From contig CAJQUW010012522.1 of NCBI GenBank assembly GCA_907163375.1, forward strand, positions 1 to 64,000: DNA of 64,000 nucleotides, written 5' to 3'. This DNA comes from Prostheceraeus crozeri (taxonomy: Eukaryota > Platyhelminthes > Polycladida > Euryleptidae). The position numbers were made by a program, and so were the translations under genes. Below, piece by piece: positions 14,871-26,560 of this stretch (positions are counted from its first letter, which is position 1; every line of letters begins with the position of its first letter). Below the pieces are notes generated by a model. The model worked only from the letters and a program-made list of their open reading frames with translations, searched no databases and was not told where the DNA came from.

Positions 14871-16033
14871 CTCCGATGATAGCTTCGGACATTCCAAATT
14901 ACAAGTTTCTGTAAGAAACAGACTTAGAAAATTTCATTGCTGATATCAGCTAAGCCGTCAGACTTAGAGGTTCGCCACGGAGTATGGCCTTCGTCTCCAG
15001 GCCATAATAAGACCCAAAAACTTTAAAGGCTGTAACTTTGCTTCTACAATTGTCCGTTTGACTTGATTCAAAAAGGTCTCGGTCGCTATTGACCTGCACT
15101 AAGTGATGGACTACTTATAATATTTCATAAGTAGATGCTAAAAAGTTGAAAATTTTAAATTCACAGTTTTGGAGGTTTCTGGGGTTTTCGACCACTGCAT
15201 GAAGTCAATGAAGCATTATTATGATGTTCTGAAGCCAGTCTTCTCATGGTTAAGCGGCTTTCACTGAAGAAAGCGAGCAAGACACGGAGAGTGTTTGCTG
15301 TAATATTCCACTGACAGGGTGTTTCCTTCGGGACGGCGGACGATCGCGTATGTGATAAGTGTCGGCAAGGGAATGTGTCAGTATTTAAGACCATTAACCG
15401 CTGGGGACAACTCATCGTCTCATGTTGCGGCATTTGACACAGCTTCAACGTTAGCACTTTGAACGCCAATTCGGTGAGTTCTTAGCTATTTGTTCATGGG
15501 TGGGCCTCCTAAACATCTCCATTGCAAAACGCTGGTGATTTCAAGCCTCTCTACAGGCTTGATTATCAAGCAGATCAAAGCAATAACTTGGGATGTTTCC
15601 TCAAGGTTTTCAAGTATGCTGAGTTCAAATCTGCTATCAGATTTCAAATTTAAATAAGACTAAGGCAGCTTTGAGGGGTTAGATCCCAGCTACTGTTCAC
15701 TACCTTTGACTCGGCGTTGCTGTTACCACTTCGGGGCAGTGACAATGATGTCTTCAGCTGTAAAGAGCGGGTATCGGGAAAGATCTCTCACTTCCCTAGT
15801 GATCAGTACAAGGCCTTCGGGCTGTCGACGGGATCGAGTGCCACTCACTACACTCAAATCTATCATTCCTCACTAAGTGTAAATTACTGACTATACATTT
15901 GTCCTGCTATCAGGTTATTTTTGACTTGCTATTCTAGTTGAATAGTCTCTTGCTATCAAGAGATTCACTTTACTCTCATAAAAGACTCCATCGCTGTAAT
16001 ACTCCTTTGCTCGGAGCGTTCCTTCGGGTCGGG
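14871..16033 (+). repeat. Left arm, module B
   Basis: Reverse complement of about 30,075-31,200 with few differences by eye. It contains the GTTTCCTTCGGGACGGCGG word and several of the short hairpins described in the findings (near 14,937, 15,555, 15,627, 15,903, 15,930 and 15,945). Short frames such as 15,161-15,469 (minus) have no recognisable domain, and the module is probably not protein-coding. Confidence 0.8.
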
Positions 16034-16880
16034 CGTGCGGCGGGCAGGGCGAGTCGGGGGGCATGCGCGCGTTAGCGGGGTGGGGCGCGGGGCGGCCTGC
16101 GGGCGGCGGCCGGACGCGGGGGTAGAGAGTGGCGGGTGGTTCGGCCCGGCGGGCGCCGGCCCGGCGGGTACGTGAGGCGGCGGACCCCGGGGCTGGGGGC
16201 CGGCGGCGGGCCGCGAAGTTCGCCCGGCGGGGGCGGGCAGGGCGCGGGTGCGTCGCGGGCGGGCGGGAGGCGTGTTAAGACGTCTTTTTTGGGTTTATGA
16301 AGTCTGAGTATCGGGTCTCTGGCGGTCGTCACTCGCCGCCTGGTTTAATATAATCAGTAAGCGGCTCGTGCGGTGCTTGATTTTTATAGGCTGTCGGCTT
16401 GACTTGTAGTTTAGTCGAGCGGTTCCTCCCTGTGGCGGCGTCCGACAAGGTCGGGCGATTCCATAGGACGTTGCGTCGTTGTTTTATATTCTTTTGCGTG
16501 CGGTATGCATAGTACATGTTGCGACTTTATTCAACGTTTGAACTATTCCGCGGGCTACCCCGCAGACTCGCGCGGGGTGCGGCGGCCGTCGTTGCGGGTA
16601 CGGGCGGCGGGGGGTACGGCGCTTGAGAACGGCTGGAGCGGCTTGTATGAAAAGATGAGCGGCCGACTACTAGTCTTTGTCGCGCTCCTTAATTGCGGAG
16701 GTAGGCGCCCCGGCGTGGCGGACTACGTGGCAATTGAGACGCGCTGGGGTGCGCGTGGCGAATGATATGTTCTTTGATACCTCAATTCGTTGTCGCGCAG
16801 GCCGCGGTGCGGGTAGAGCCGTCAGCTCTCCCAGTAAGGAGGTGGGAAGATACTAACCCGCCCGACTCGTGTTCGCTGGG
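16034..16880. other. Second GC-rich insertion in the left arm
   Basis: The homologous right-arm sequence runs straight from the TACCCGCCGTCCCGAAGGAAC word to the CTCTACGGCAG word (30,035-30,070). In the left arm these are parted by about 0.85 kb of G- and C-rich sequence (GGCGGGCAGGGCG and similar) mixed with ordinary stretches. ORFs within it (such as 16,072-16,332 minus, proline- and arginine-rich) look like compositional by-products. Confidence 0.65.
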
Positions 16881-17239
16881 GGTACTGCCGTTAGAGGGAT
16901 TGTGTTGCACGGGTTGTTCGTCGTTTGTTAGACCGAAACCTCTGAGCCGTTGCTTCATGTTGGGCGTTTCGAACTTCATACTCAACCGCTTGACGACCTT
17001 TCTCTCCGCCAAGGTCAGAGTACTTCAGCCATTCGACAAAAGGTTAGTCTTTATGATATGGAGTAGAGTGAAATGTAATTCATTATTTGTTTTTTTTGAT
17101 GTCCCTTCAATGATTGCTCCCATGATAAACGTTGATGAGACAAATGAAATGATTCTCATCTTCCCTTTTCAATGATTGATAATCTACTAACACACTACCG
17201 GTATAATCGGCCACTATGGGACAAGACATGATAGAGCCT

Positions 17240-17548
17240 TCAATGCGCTTTGCCCTGGGCAGTCTTTAGACTGGCGAATACTATCATTAAGTTGAATCTG
17301 CTATCAGTCAACTTGAACGTTGCAAATGAAGTTCGGTGTAATACTTCCTTTCGACGGGCGTTCCTGTAAAGGGCGGCGGTGAAACCCGTAGCTAGGTATA
17401 CCGCAAGGGACATTCGGCAATGGTCAATCTTGTTAAACCTCTCTGCGTCATGTTTGCAAGTGATTGCCTCTGTCTCAACGTAGTATGCATTCGAGCCAGG
17501 GCGACATTTAGCCAACTGTCGAAGGTTGCCTAAAACTTTCCATTGCAT
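17240..17548 (-). CDS. Arm-encoded small ORF, left copy (unknown)
   Basis: 102 codons beginning MQWKVLGNLRQLAKCRPG. The right-arm partner (29,412-29,771, plus) differs at only a handful of residues and stays open for 119 codons. Both arms keeping the frame open is weak support for coding, because the arms are near-identical anyway. Four cysteine and histidine residues are spread through the middle, but I recognise no domain, signal peptide or membrane segment. A hairpin-forming segment lies inside the frame. It reads outward, away from the core. Confidence 0.3.
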   Translation of the reverse strand: MQWKVLGNLRQLAKCRPGSNAYYVETEAITCKHDAERFNKIDHCRMSLAVYLATGFTAALYRNARRKEVLHRTSFATFKLTDSRFNLMIVFASLKTAQGKAH

Positions 17549-17582
17549 ACGTTATGAGAACCATGAGTTCTACCTGTCTCTA

Positions 17583-17768
17583 TCAATGAGACGGAATTGA
17601 TGAATGGAATGAAATGGGAGGACACTCACGCGCCACACGCAACATAACACACTTCTCTCTTCCGTAGTCTAACAAGCTCTTTACACATGGATCGCAGTCG
17701 ATTGCTATCCCTGTATCAGAAGTGTAAGCTATCTTAATTTTATTTGACACTATTTCATCTATCATCAT
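17583..17768 (-). CDS. Arm-encoded small ORF upstream, left copy (unknown)
   Basis: About 61 codons (MMIDEIVSNKIKIAYTSDTG...), followed after a short gap by the 17,240-17,548 frame on the same strand. The right-arm counterpart is 29,193-29,390. A GT-rich junction between the two frames could be an intron or simply a non-coding gap. No domain was recognised. Confidence 0.3.
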   Translation of the reverse strand: MMIDEIVSNKIKIAYTSDTGIAIDCDPCVKSLLDYGREKCVMLRVARECPPISFHSSIPSH

Positions 17769-17799
17769 CGGCCATATGAAATGTTTTAAGATTTACAAG

Positions 17800-20700
17800 T
17801 TAGAAATAAAGTTTAAATAGTGTATGCGTTAGAAATAAAGGTTTGTATTGTAACTGTTTTGTTAAAAATAAGATCGCAAGATTTACTAGTTTACAAGTTA
17901 TACTAAGTGTAAATTAAAAATAAAATTATAACTGTTTCAAGAGTTTACAAGTTAGAAATTAAGTTTTAGCTGTTTGTATATCAAAATAAAGTTTCAATAG
18001 TTTACAAGTTAAGAATAAAGTTTCAACCGTTAACATGTTACGAATAAAGTTCTATCTGTTTATATGTTAGAAATAGAATGAAATTTCACCAGTTTACAAG
18101 TTAAGAATAAAGTTCTATCTGTTTGTATGTTAGAAATAAAACAAAGTTTCAACCGTTTACAAGTTAAAAATAAAGTTTCACCAGTGTACAAGTTAGAAAT
18201 AAAGTTTCAATAGTGTATATGTTGGAAATAAAGCTTTATCTGTTTACATGTTAGAAACAAAATAAAGTTTCAACAGTTTAATAGATAAAACTAAAGTTTC
18301 AATGGTGTATACGTTAGAAATAAAGTTTTAGCTGTTTGTATATCAAAATAAAGTTTCAAGAGTTTACAAGTTAGAAATAAAGTTTCAATAGTGTATATGT
18401 TAGAAATAAAGGTGTAACTGTTTGTAAAAATAAGATCGCAAGATTTACTAGTTTACAAGTTGGACAAAGTGTTCTACTATTTGTAAATGAAAGATATCAT
18501 TTCAACAGTTTACCAGTTAGAAATAAAACAAAGTTTCAACCGTTAACAAGTTAAAAATAAAGTTTCAAGAGTTTACAAGTTAGAAATTAATTTTTAATGG
18601 TGTATACGTTAGAAATAAAGTTTTAGCTGTTTGTATATCAAAATGAAGTTTCAAGAGTTTACAAGTTAAAAATAAAACTTCAAAAGTTTACCAGTTAGAA
18701 ATAAAGTTTCATCAGTTTACAAGTCAAAATAAAGTTTCAACAGATTATAAGTTAAAAGAAAAGTTCCAATAGTATGTGCATTAGAAATAAAGTTTCAGCT
18801 GTTTGTATGTTAGAAATAAGATAAAGTTTCAATTGTGTGTACGTTAGAAATAAAGTTCTATCTGTTTCTATGATAGAAATAAAACAAAGTTTCAACCGTT
18901 AACAAGTTAAAAATAAAGTTTCAATAGTTTACAAGTTAAAACTAATGTTTCAATAGTGTGTGTTTGTTAAGAATAAAGTTTTATCTGTTTGTATGTTAGA
19001 AATAGAATGAAGTTTCACCAGTTTACAAGTTACGAATAAAGTTCTATCTCTTTAAGTTTATAAGTTAAGAATAAAGTTCTATCTGTTTATATGTTAGGAA
19101 TAGAATGAAGTTTCACTAGTTTACAAGTTAAGAATAAAGTTCTATCTGTTTATATGTTAGAAATAAAATAAAGTTTCAATAGTTTGCAAGTTAAAAATAA
19201 AGTTTCAATAGTTTACAAGTTTTAAAATAAAGTTTCAATAGTTTGCAAGTTAAAAATAAAGTTTGAACAGTTTACAAGCTGAAATAAAGTTTTAATAGTG
19301 TACACGTTGGAAATAAAGTTTTAATAGTTTATGTGCTTCAAAATAGAGTTATAACAGTTTATATGTTAGAAATAAAATGAAGTTTCATCAGTTTACAAGT
19401 TAAGAATAAAGTTCTATCTGTTTGTATGATAGAAATAAAACAAAGTTTCAACCGTTTACAAGTTAAGAATAAAGTTTTATCTGTTTGTATGTTAGAAATA
19501 AAACAAAGTTTCAACCGTTAACAAGTTAAAAATAAAGTTTCAATAGTTTACAAGTTAAAACTAATGTTTCAATAGTGCGTATGTTAAGAATAAAGTTTTA
19601 TCTGTTTCTATGTTAGAAATAAAATGAAGCTTCACCAGTTTACAAGTTAAGAATAAAGTTTTATCAGCTTGTATGTTAGAAATAAAATAAAGTTTCAACA
19701 GTTTAAAAGATAAAAACTAAAGTTTCAATGGTGTATACGTTAGAAATAAAGTTTTAGCTGTTTGTATATCAAAATAAAGTTTCAAGAGTTTACAAGTTAG
19801 AAATAAAGTTTCAATAGTGTATATGTTAGAAATAAAGGTGTAACTGTTTGTAAAATAAGATCGCAAGATTTACTAGTTTGCAAGTTAGACTTAGCGTTCT
19901 ACTATTTGTAAGTGAAAGATATAGTTTCAACAGTTTACAGATTAAAAATAAAGTTTCAACAGTGTGTATGTTGGAAATAAAGTTTCAAGAGTTTACAAGT
20001 TAGAAATAAAGTTTCAACCGTTAACAAGTTAAAAATAAAGTTTCAATAGTTTACAAGTTAAGAATAAAGTTTCATCTGTTTGTATGATAGAAATAAAACA
20101 AAGTTTTAACCGTTTACAAGTTAAAAATAAAGTTTCAATAGTTTGCAAGTTAAAAATAAAGTTTCAATAGTTTACAAGTTTTAAAATAAAGTTTAAATAG
20201 TGTGCAAGATAAAAAATAAAGTTTGAACAGTTTACAAGCTGAAATAAAGTTTTAATAGTGTACACGTTGGAAATAAAGTTTTAATAGTTTATGTGCTTCA
20301 AAATAGAGTTATAACAGTTTATATGTTAGAAATAAAATGAAGTTTCATCAGTTTACAAGTTAAGAATAAAGTTTTATCTGTTTGCATGTTAGAAATAGAA
20401 TAAAGTTTCAACCGTTAACAAGTTAAAAATAAAGTTTCAAGAGTTTACAAGTTAGAAATAAAGTTTCAATAGTGTATATGTTAGAAATAAAGGTGTAACT
20501 GTTTGTTAAAATAAGATCGCAAGATTTACTAGTTTGCAAGTTAGACTTAGCGTTCTACTATTTGTAAGTGAAAGATATAGTTTCAACAGTTTACAGATTA
20601 AAAATAAAGTTTCAACAGTGTGTATGTTGGAAATAAAGTTTAAGCTGTTTGTGTGTTAGAAATAAAACAAAGTTTCAACCGTTAACAAGTTAAAAATAAA

Positions 20701-21175
20701 GTTTCAATAGTTTACAAGTTAAGAATGAAGTTTCAATAGTGTGTGTGTATATTAAGAATAAAGTTTTATCTGTTTGTATGATAGAAATAAAACAAAGTTT
20801 TAACCGTTTACAAATTAAAAATAAAGTTTCAATAGTTTACAAGTTAAGAATAAAGTTTCAATGGTGCATATGTTACGAATAAAGTTCTATTTGTTTATAT
20901 GTTAGAAATAGAATGAAGTTTCGCCAGTTTACAAGTTACGAATAAAGTTCTATCTGTTTAAGTTTACAAGTTAAGAATAAAGTTCTATCTGTTTGTATGT
21001 TAGAAATGAAGTTTTATCTGTTTGTATGCTAGAAATAAAGTTTCATCAGTTTCCATATTAAAAAATAAAGTTTTTAGCAGTTTACAAGTTAAAAATAAAG
21101 TTTTAATAGTGTATGCGTTAGAAATAGAGTTTTAGCCTTTGTATGCTAGAAATAAAGGTATAGCTATTTGTAAAA
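17800..21175 (+). repeat. ~30-bp AATAAA-bearing minisatellite, left arm
   Basis: More than 100 diverged copies of a unit close to AAGTTTCAATAGTTTACAAG followed by TTAAAAATAA. Most copies contain AATAAAG on the + strand, that is, facing the core. A higher-order pattern is visible: a variant block with GATCGCAAGATTTACTAGTT recurs near 17,870, 18,430, 19,860 and 20,510. The right arm has the same array in reverse complement but much shorter. Confidence 0.95.
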
Positions 21176-21831
21176 TAATAAAAATTGTAAGTGATTAGCA
21201 TATTTCGTTTGCTGAAAAGAAGGTGTTCCGCCTGTTAGTGTTGGTGTATTAATATTGAAGAATTTGGTAGTATCTGTTCAATTGAAGACTATAATGGTTC
21301 TAGCAAATATTAAAAACAGCAGCCATTATATAATTTATGAAACTGAACCCTTTCCTGCTGCTCTCATTCGAGTGGTACCCTATACATATTACCATCCTTC
21401 ATAACGGGCATTGTATCATAACAGGCTTATGTGATTTCAATAAAGTATCACGGATTGTTAAATTCCTAATGTGTTATCTGTTTAATGTATAGCTAATGGA
21501 GGCATGTTAAACGTTGAGTTTTTCCTTCATTCACTGACGACTCATCATATGAATGAGTTAAGGTGAAAACGGTATGCATCATCACTTTGACTGACAAAGG
21601 AATGCACACGCACTGAATGGGGAAAAGATCAGGCTGTCAATAAGGATGAATAGAATCTTATCGAATGGTCTGACATCTACGACAATGAGGTGGATCCATT
21701 TTTAGACATGGGTTATCGCTTTGTCTGATATGAAAACGTTCACACGCTCGCATATTCAGCTGTGAATATAATTTACTATTGCTATTTTTAGTGACTATCT
21801 TTACAAGAAGAATGACAGTGATGTAAGCAAC
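21176..21831. other. Core spacer, no gene seen
   Basis: Unique sequence between the left minisatellite and the first core frame. No domain was recognised. An AG preceded by GCTATTTTT at about 21,790 could be a splice acceptor. Confidence 0.5.
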
Positions 21832-22071
21832 ATGCTTCCTAAGCTGAATAGAGCTGTTTGTGTTATTCTATTAGACATGTCGTTTAGCAAATCGGCGATA
21901 CAACGATGTTGCCCACCTGTTAGAAAAATTAGCACAAGCGAGTTATGTGAAGTGTTACTTGATGATGCAAAGATACATCACATTTCATTTTTGATTGAAA
22001 ATCAAAGTGCTCTTCTAAAACTGGGCGATGGCATTCATTGTCAATTGAGTGAAAATTTGATAAAACTGTAG
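21832..22071 (+). CDS. Core ORF of the virus-like element (unknown)
   Basis: 79 codons starting MLPKLNRAVCVILLDMSF. It lies directly upstream of the 22,091-22,411 frame on the same strand and converges on PolB. The position suggests it belongs with the structural-type remains. No domain was recognised. Confidence 0.3.
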   Translation: MLPKLNRAVCVILLDMSFSKSAIQRCCPPVRKISTSELCEVLLDDAKIHHISFLIENQSALLKLGDGIHCQLSENLIKL

Positions 22072-22090
22072 TTTTTCATTGCTGTAAAAT

Positions 22091-22411
22091 GTGTTTACTG
22101 CTACACGCATGATTGGTGTAGGAATACCAATGACCCTTAATAAACATGAACAACACCTTTACATTCAAAGTGATCTGATTTCACCTATTTCTTTTGATGA
22201 GAAAAAAGAATACATTTTACGCGATTTCATTCATGACAAAGACGCTTCATATGGAATAGTCCAGATATTGTTTGAACCTATTTTCTACCATCCTATCGTC
22301 AAACAAATGATACCCTCTATTGCTATCAAAATTACCAATGGTTTACAAGAGTGCATCCACGTGAAAGATACTAAATCCCTCATAACGTTAGTGTTTCGGA
22401 AAACAAAGTGA
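22091..22411 (+). CDS. Structural-type protein remnant of the element
   Basis: 106 codons. The words HLYIQSDLISP, near the middle, and IKITNGLQECIHVKDTKSL...LVFRK, at the end, follow the layout of a conserved Polinton-associated protein family. In that family an L-Y-x-x-S/T-D-x-x-x-P segment is followed by a C-terminal beta-rich stretch ending in L-x-F-R. The likely role is a virion or structural component, by family resemblance only. It converges on PolB from the left, as structural genes often do in these elements. It looks like part of a longer gene. Confidence 0.4.
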   Translation: MFTATRMIGVGIPMTLNKHEQHLYIQSDLISPISFDEKKEYILRDFIHDKDASYGIVQILFEPIFYHPIVKQMIPSIAIKITNGLQECIHVKDTKSLITLVFRKTK

Positions 22412-22722
22412 AGTCTTTATACAACATTTATTGAAATATGTACATGAATGTGAAGCAATAGACTTTATACAACATCCACTGAAAATATATACATGAGCGC
22501 ACTTCAATAAACATTGTTATATACAAAAAGTCTTTTTACTTCGTGAAGGGTGGAAATATACAGGGATAGGAAAAATGTCTTTCAGTGGAAAAGTCATCAC
22601 ATGGGGAATGTACAGATGTGGACACATATTCACAAGGAAAAAACAATCTCATGCGATACATAAAACAACAATGTTTATCTACAGAAATCAACATCAAAAT
22701 ACTGAGTTAAGGATGAATCTAT
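22412..22722. other. Convergent intergenic gap
   Basis: About 310 bases between the structural-type remnant (+) and the PolB stop (-). CATTTATTGAAATATG and similar words could supply poly(A) signals for both genes. No gene was seen. Confidence 0.5.
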
Positions 22723-25700
22723 TTACACGTCTCCTGAATGTGGTAGTGTGAGTTTAATTCTTTTGGGTGGTGGTATGTTTGTGTCAGGATGTCCATGTGG
22801 AAGAGATATGTTGTGTTCTAACCAGCACCTCTTATCCTCCCATGCTGAAAGCGCCCGTTTCCTAAAAGTATGAGTTTTGATCTCATGCGACTTAGATTTT
22901 AAGATTGTCATATTGACAAACGTTATATTTTTATTTCTATAGGCTTTCCTGAAATTCTTATGTTTCATGTTAGAGACCAATGATCTTGATATGCCTTTAG
23001 CACGCTTAATACTATCGTCGCTATCCTTTAATTTCATACTGTACATTTTTGGACGGAGGAGAATCATTTCATCTATTTCCTTCCCTGCTGTCTCATCCTT
23101 AAAGCAGCCAAGTTTTGCCTTATTTTTGATGGAGTAGAGTGGGTGATCAGTAGGATAATTTGATGTATCAAAATATCTTTCTAAAGATTTTCCTACTTCA
23201 TTGAAATTTAAATCTTTTTGAGTGGTGATACCTAAGAAGAAACTATCTGTATCACCACCCAACAAACGAACCTCTTTTACGAGAGGACATGGTTTTAGTA
23301 TTTTATAAAAGAGTTGGTACATTTCAAGCTTAGAGTAATCTAGTACAGCTTGGCCAATATAGATGGGCTTGCACAACTCAACTTCAGATTTTATCATTTT
23401 AACACCTACAAGGTCCTCATCGATAATGTCTCTATCGATGAATAGAGGTGATGAGACCAATTTGTGATACTTTTGATCATCATTAACTAGTTTATAGTTT
23501 ACACGTTTTCTAACATCCTCCATCGTCTTACCAAATAGACTATTATTCTTATATTTATAAAAATCTTTTTCAAAATTATTTTGGGCTAGTGCACGTTTCT
23601 GGCTGTTGCTATCAATATATGGTTTGAGGAAGGCTTTCTGTCTAAATTTAATAATGCGGTGAACTCTTTTTAAAATCATACCCATTTCTAAATAAAATTT
23701 TAAGATGCTAAAGTGGACTAGATAGTTTTCTTTATCATACTGGGTGAGTAAAAGTTTGCGGCAAGGCTTATAGTCGGGTTGACCGCATGATTCTAAATCT
23801 TTATGAAATTGTTTCATAAAGTCGGAAAACATATCTTTACTCACTTCACCTGATTCGGGTGCGAGTGGAAAATCTACGGTTTTATGTTTAATATTATTTG
23901 GATAGATTAGATCTATCTCAAAATAATATCCCCAATCACCTTCATCTGGAATTGCTAGTATGTTGGAAGGGTTGGAGAAATGTTGAATTTCACTATCATC
24001 TAACCAGCTAAACTCAGAGTGAGGTAGCGGTTTGGATAATGAACTACCATACAAATTATTTTGGTCATAATACTTAAGATGAGTCTGGTCATTGCCTACT
24101 ATTTTTGATTTTAACCTATGTTTATTTACAAATGTGAGACCACCGCGAATTCCTCGCTCAAATAAATTATACATCTCTGGATCTTGTAAGAGATGAATGG
24201 TCTCACCAGTCATTTTAAAAGCAGACTTAAATGACATGGCTGGCAGACTGACAAAGTGGACGGGATCTAACTTATCTTCTTCTAATGCCACTCGTCGAAA
24301 CTCCTGAAATACATCAGCCAGCAAAAATACATCTAACTTAAGGTAGGCAATCATATATTCACCAAATGTATGGCAGTCAAATTTTATCCATGCATCTTGT
24401 GCATGATCATAATCTTCGGTCTTACATTCTGCACCGGTCAAATCATTTTTAAATTTATCTATGGGCGGAAGAGAAGTCTCGCCGAGTTTACTAATCGCAT
24501 CAAAATATGCATATGGAAAGACTCCTTTCCGTGTGATGACTTCATCGGTTAGATTTGGGTATTGTTTCTTAAGATTTTGTGTTAGTGGAAGAGACTTTAG
24601 ATTTTGCACGAGAGAGGCCAGTGATGCAGTCATAAATTGGTAGGAATCTAAAAATTTTATATCAAAATAGACCGTCTTATTTTCTTTAGTTTTATCGACA
24701 GGCACTTTTGCTGTCATGGCCATAAACTTCTCTCTCGTTTGCGCTATTACATCAAGCTTCCACTCTTTCATTTGACCTAAACCTCCTTTTATTATCATAT
24801 GGCTGTCGTAGCCCTTGAAATTATGGAAAATGACGGGTAATGTACGCCGTTTCATCCTAAGTGAAAAATTACATTTTGAACAGAGTGCGTTTCTAAATTT
24901 ACCAGTGATGTGATCATGGTCGCGCACTTTCTTAATCTTATCATCATCAAATGTTTTCCTACATTTGGGGCAAATGTTGCAGCTATCAAATTTTGCTTGA
25001 TCATCTGCTGTCATATGCAATGATCTGCGATAGAGTTCACCATCATACTTTTGTTGAAATTTTACAGCCTGTTCGAGGAATTGTAGGAATTGGTAAATAC
25101 AATCCTCACCTTGCCAGACGCGCATTTTATTTTGCCTACTCCTAAAGTGATCATGCCATACTTCATAGCAGGAAATGGCTGCTGGCTTGTGGATGATATC
25201 ATCGATATAGCATTCGATGTCAGCATAGATGACACGCAGGGGACTTAGTTCATCACCATTCTCTCTATATGAAAACTCCTTATCTTTGGGCATGCGCTCT
25301 ATTTGTAGTTTACCCCGCTTGCACCATTCATAATGACTTAGAAATTTATTTTTCGACCAAAATGGTCGTGTGCAGCGGTCGCATATGAAATGTTCACCTT
25401 TAATCGATTTTTGTATATGGTTGTAAAGGCGATGAATTTTTGGAATGCCACAGTAATGCCACTGTTGAGTATTGTCCTCATACACTAGCAAAAGGTTGAC
25501 AACTCGATCATAGCTACTTTGGCGGTTGTTATACCTAACGCCTTTTAACCCTTTCTCCCAGACGTGAACCACTATCTTAATTTTATTTAATTTCTCAAAT
25601 TTCTCTATATCTTTCAATTTCATGTCTTCACTATTGCAGTCATCAAACTTTAATTCATTTTCCCACTCTTGATACTTACTTCTACGGAAACGATTATCAT

Positions 25701-26517
25701 TTACATCATTGTAGTGGAGAATGGATAACACTGCATACTTAAAACATTGCGATTCGCAATCTACAGAAATGACTGCTTTTTTGTCTTTTAAAATTTTTGG
25801 AAGATTGAAGGAGCCTCGCCCACTATAACTTTCTAGCAAATTGATTTTAAACTTGGCAGATTCTATACCATCAAAAATGAGGCCACTATCGCGTTCGTTG
25901 AATTTAACTATATTTAGTTTTAGTCCTTGGATATGAAAATTTAACCAAGAATCTTCATCGATTACTTCTGTAGCAGGAGAGGAGGGTATGTGAAACTCCA
26001 ACCGCTCTACTATTTGACCAGTATGATGATCGATTTTTACATATTTTATTTTTAAGTAGATGAGCGCTTTTATTCTAAAGTTGTCTAAATTTCTAAAGAG
26101 CGCATCTATCAAGGATGAATTTTGATGAAACCATTCCTCAAAGTTAGCAATGGTTTCTGAGGAGTCCATCTGGTAGTTCCTCACTAAATTGTTCATTGAT
26201 ATTTCAGAGAGTCGGATAGAGGAGGTACCGTTGGTGTAGGTATCGTTCGTGTGTGTATGTCGAAGTCTATGTGAAGATAATTCAAAATGTGACTCAAATG
26301 ATTGAATGCAGAAGTCGCAAGTAAAGGAGACGTGTTCAATAGAGTCATCCTCACCTCGGGAGATTGATGGCGACTTGGGTTGACACACACGTTGTCTGAT
26401 GTGTCGGAGCAGATCGCGTTTCCTCGTGAAGATGTGCCCACAGTCAGCACATTCCCGCTCGTCGCCTTCCCGCGATAGTGTTGAGCTGGAACTAGCATCA
26501 CCTAAAAGAGAAATCAT
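22723..26517 (-). CDS. Family B DNA polymerase (protein-primed type)
   Basis: 1,264 codons in one open frame. The N-terminus has a C2H2/C2HC-like zinc finger (ECADCGHIFTRKRDLLRH, residues ~21-45), a second one at ~67-90 and a third at ~379-401 (CDRCTRPFWSKNKFLSHYEWC region). Between the second and third lies a region with a CFKYAVLSILHY segment and a later WHYCGI, possibly a degenerate papain-like fold. The polymerase part has Exo I YADIECY (~429), a zinc-binding CPKC...RDHDHITG segment, Exo II HNFKGYDSH (~567), Exo III YLKLDVFLLADV (~726), Pol A DQNNLYGSSL (~819), Pol B KNNSLFGKT (~990) and Pol C GGDTDSFFL (~1,087). All catalytic motifs are present. The role is replication of the element. 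A TTTTAG acceptor inside the nominal start (exon begins near 26,501) suggests the true 5' end is spliced. Confidence 0.92.
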   Translation of the reverse strand: MISLLGDASSSSTLSREGDERECADCGHIFTRKRDLLRHIRQRVCQPKSPSISRGEDDSIEHVSFTCDFCIQSFESHFELSSHRLRHTHTNDTYTNGTSSIRLSEISMNNLVRNYQMDSSETIANFEEWFHQNSSLIDALFRNLDNFRIKALIYLKIKYVKIDHHTGQIVERLEFHIPSSPATEVIDEDSWLNFHIQGLKLNIVKFNERDSGLIFDGIESAKFKINLLESYSGRGSFNLPKILKDKKAVISVDCESQCFKYAVLSILHYNDVNDNRFRRSKYQEWENELKFDDCNSEDMKLKDIEKFEKLNKIKIVVHVWEKGLKGVRYNNRQSSYDRVVNLLLVYEDNTQQWHYCGIPKIHRLYNHIQKSIKGEHFICDRCTRPFWSKNKFLSHYEWCKRGKLQIERMPKDKEFSYRENGDELSPLRVIYADIECYIDDIIHKPAAISCYEVWHDHFRSRQNKMRVWQGEDCIYQFLQFLEQAVKFQQKYDGELYRRSLHMTADDQAKFDSCNICPKCRKTFDDDKIKKVRDHDHITGKFRNALCSKCNFSLRMKRRTLPVIFHNFKGYDSHMIIKGGLGQMKEWKLDVIAQTREKFMAMTAKVPVDKTKENKTVYFDIKFLDSYQFMTASLASLVQNLKSLPLTQNLKKQYPNLTDEVITRKGVFPYAYFDAISKLGETSLPPIDKFKNDLTGAECKTEDYDHAQDAWIKFDCHTFGEYMIAYLKLDVFLLADVFQEFRRVALEEDKLDPVHFVSLPAMSFKSAFKMTGETIHLLQDPEMYNLFERGIRGGLTFVNKHRLKSKIVGNDQTHLKYYDQNNLYGSSLSKPLPHSEFSWLDDSEIQHFSNPSNILAIPDEGDWGYYFEIDLIYPNNIKHKTVDFPLAPESGEVSKDMFSDFMKQFHKDLESCGQPDYKPCRKLLLTQYDKENYLVHFSILKFYLEMGMILKRVHRIIKFRQKAFLKPYIDSNSQKRALAQNNFEKDFYKYKNNSLFGKTMEDVRKRVNYKLVNDDQKYHKLVSSPLFIDRDIIDEDLVGVKMIKSEVELCKPIYIGQAVLDYSKLEMYQLFYKILKPCPLVKEVRLLGGDTDSFFLGITTQKDLNFNEVGKSLERYFDTSNYPTDHPLYSIKNKAKLGCFKDETAGKEIDEMILLRPKMYSMKLKDSDDSIKRAKGISRSLVSNMKHKNFRKAYRNKNITFVNMTILKSKSHEIKTHTFRKRALSAWEDKRCWLEHNISLPHGHPDTNIPPPKRIKLTLPHSGDV

Positions 26518-26560
26518 TCTATCATCTCTATTAAAGTCTTAGTGTTTTGTTACAACTTAC

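Larger units (their letters stand above)
16881..17790 (+). repeat. Left arm, module C
   Basis: Reverse complement of about 29,170-30,040. It includes two small conserved frames (17,240-17,548 and 17,583-17,768, minus) and a stretch around GGGTTGTTCGTCGTTTGTTAG. That stretch is also present in a third, partial copy at 27,868-28,165. Confidence 0.8.

Noticed and set aside
16072-16765. Proline/arginine-rich and neighbouring frames
   Set aside because: They are compositional by-products of the second GC-rich insertion, with no counterpart in the right arm.
17800-21175. CRISPR-like array of short repeats
   Set aside because: Units follow head to tail without unique spacers and are diverged; this is a eukaryotic minisatellite.
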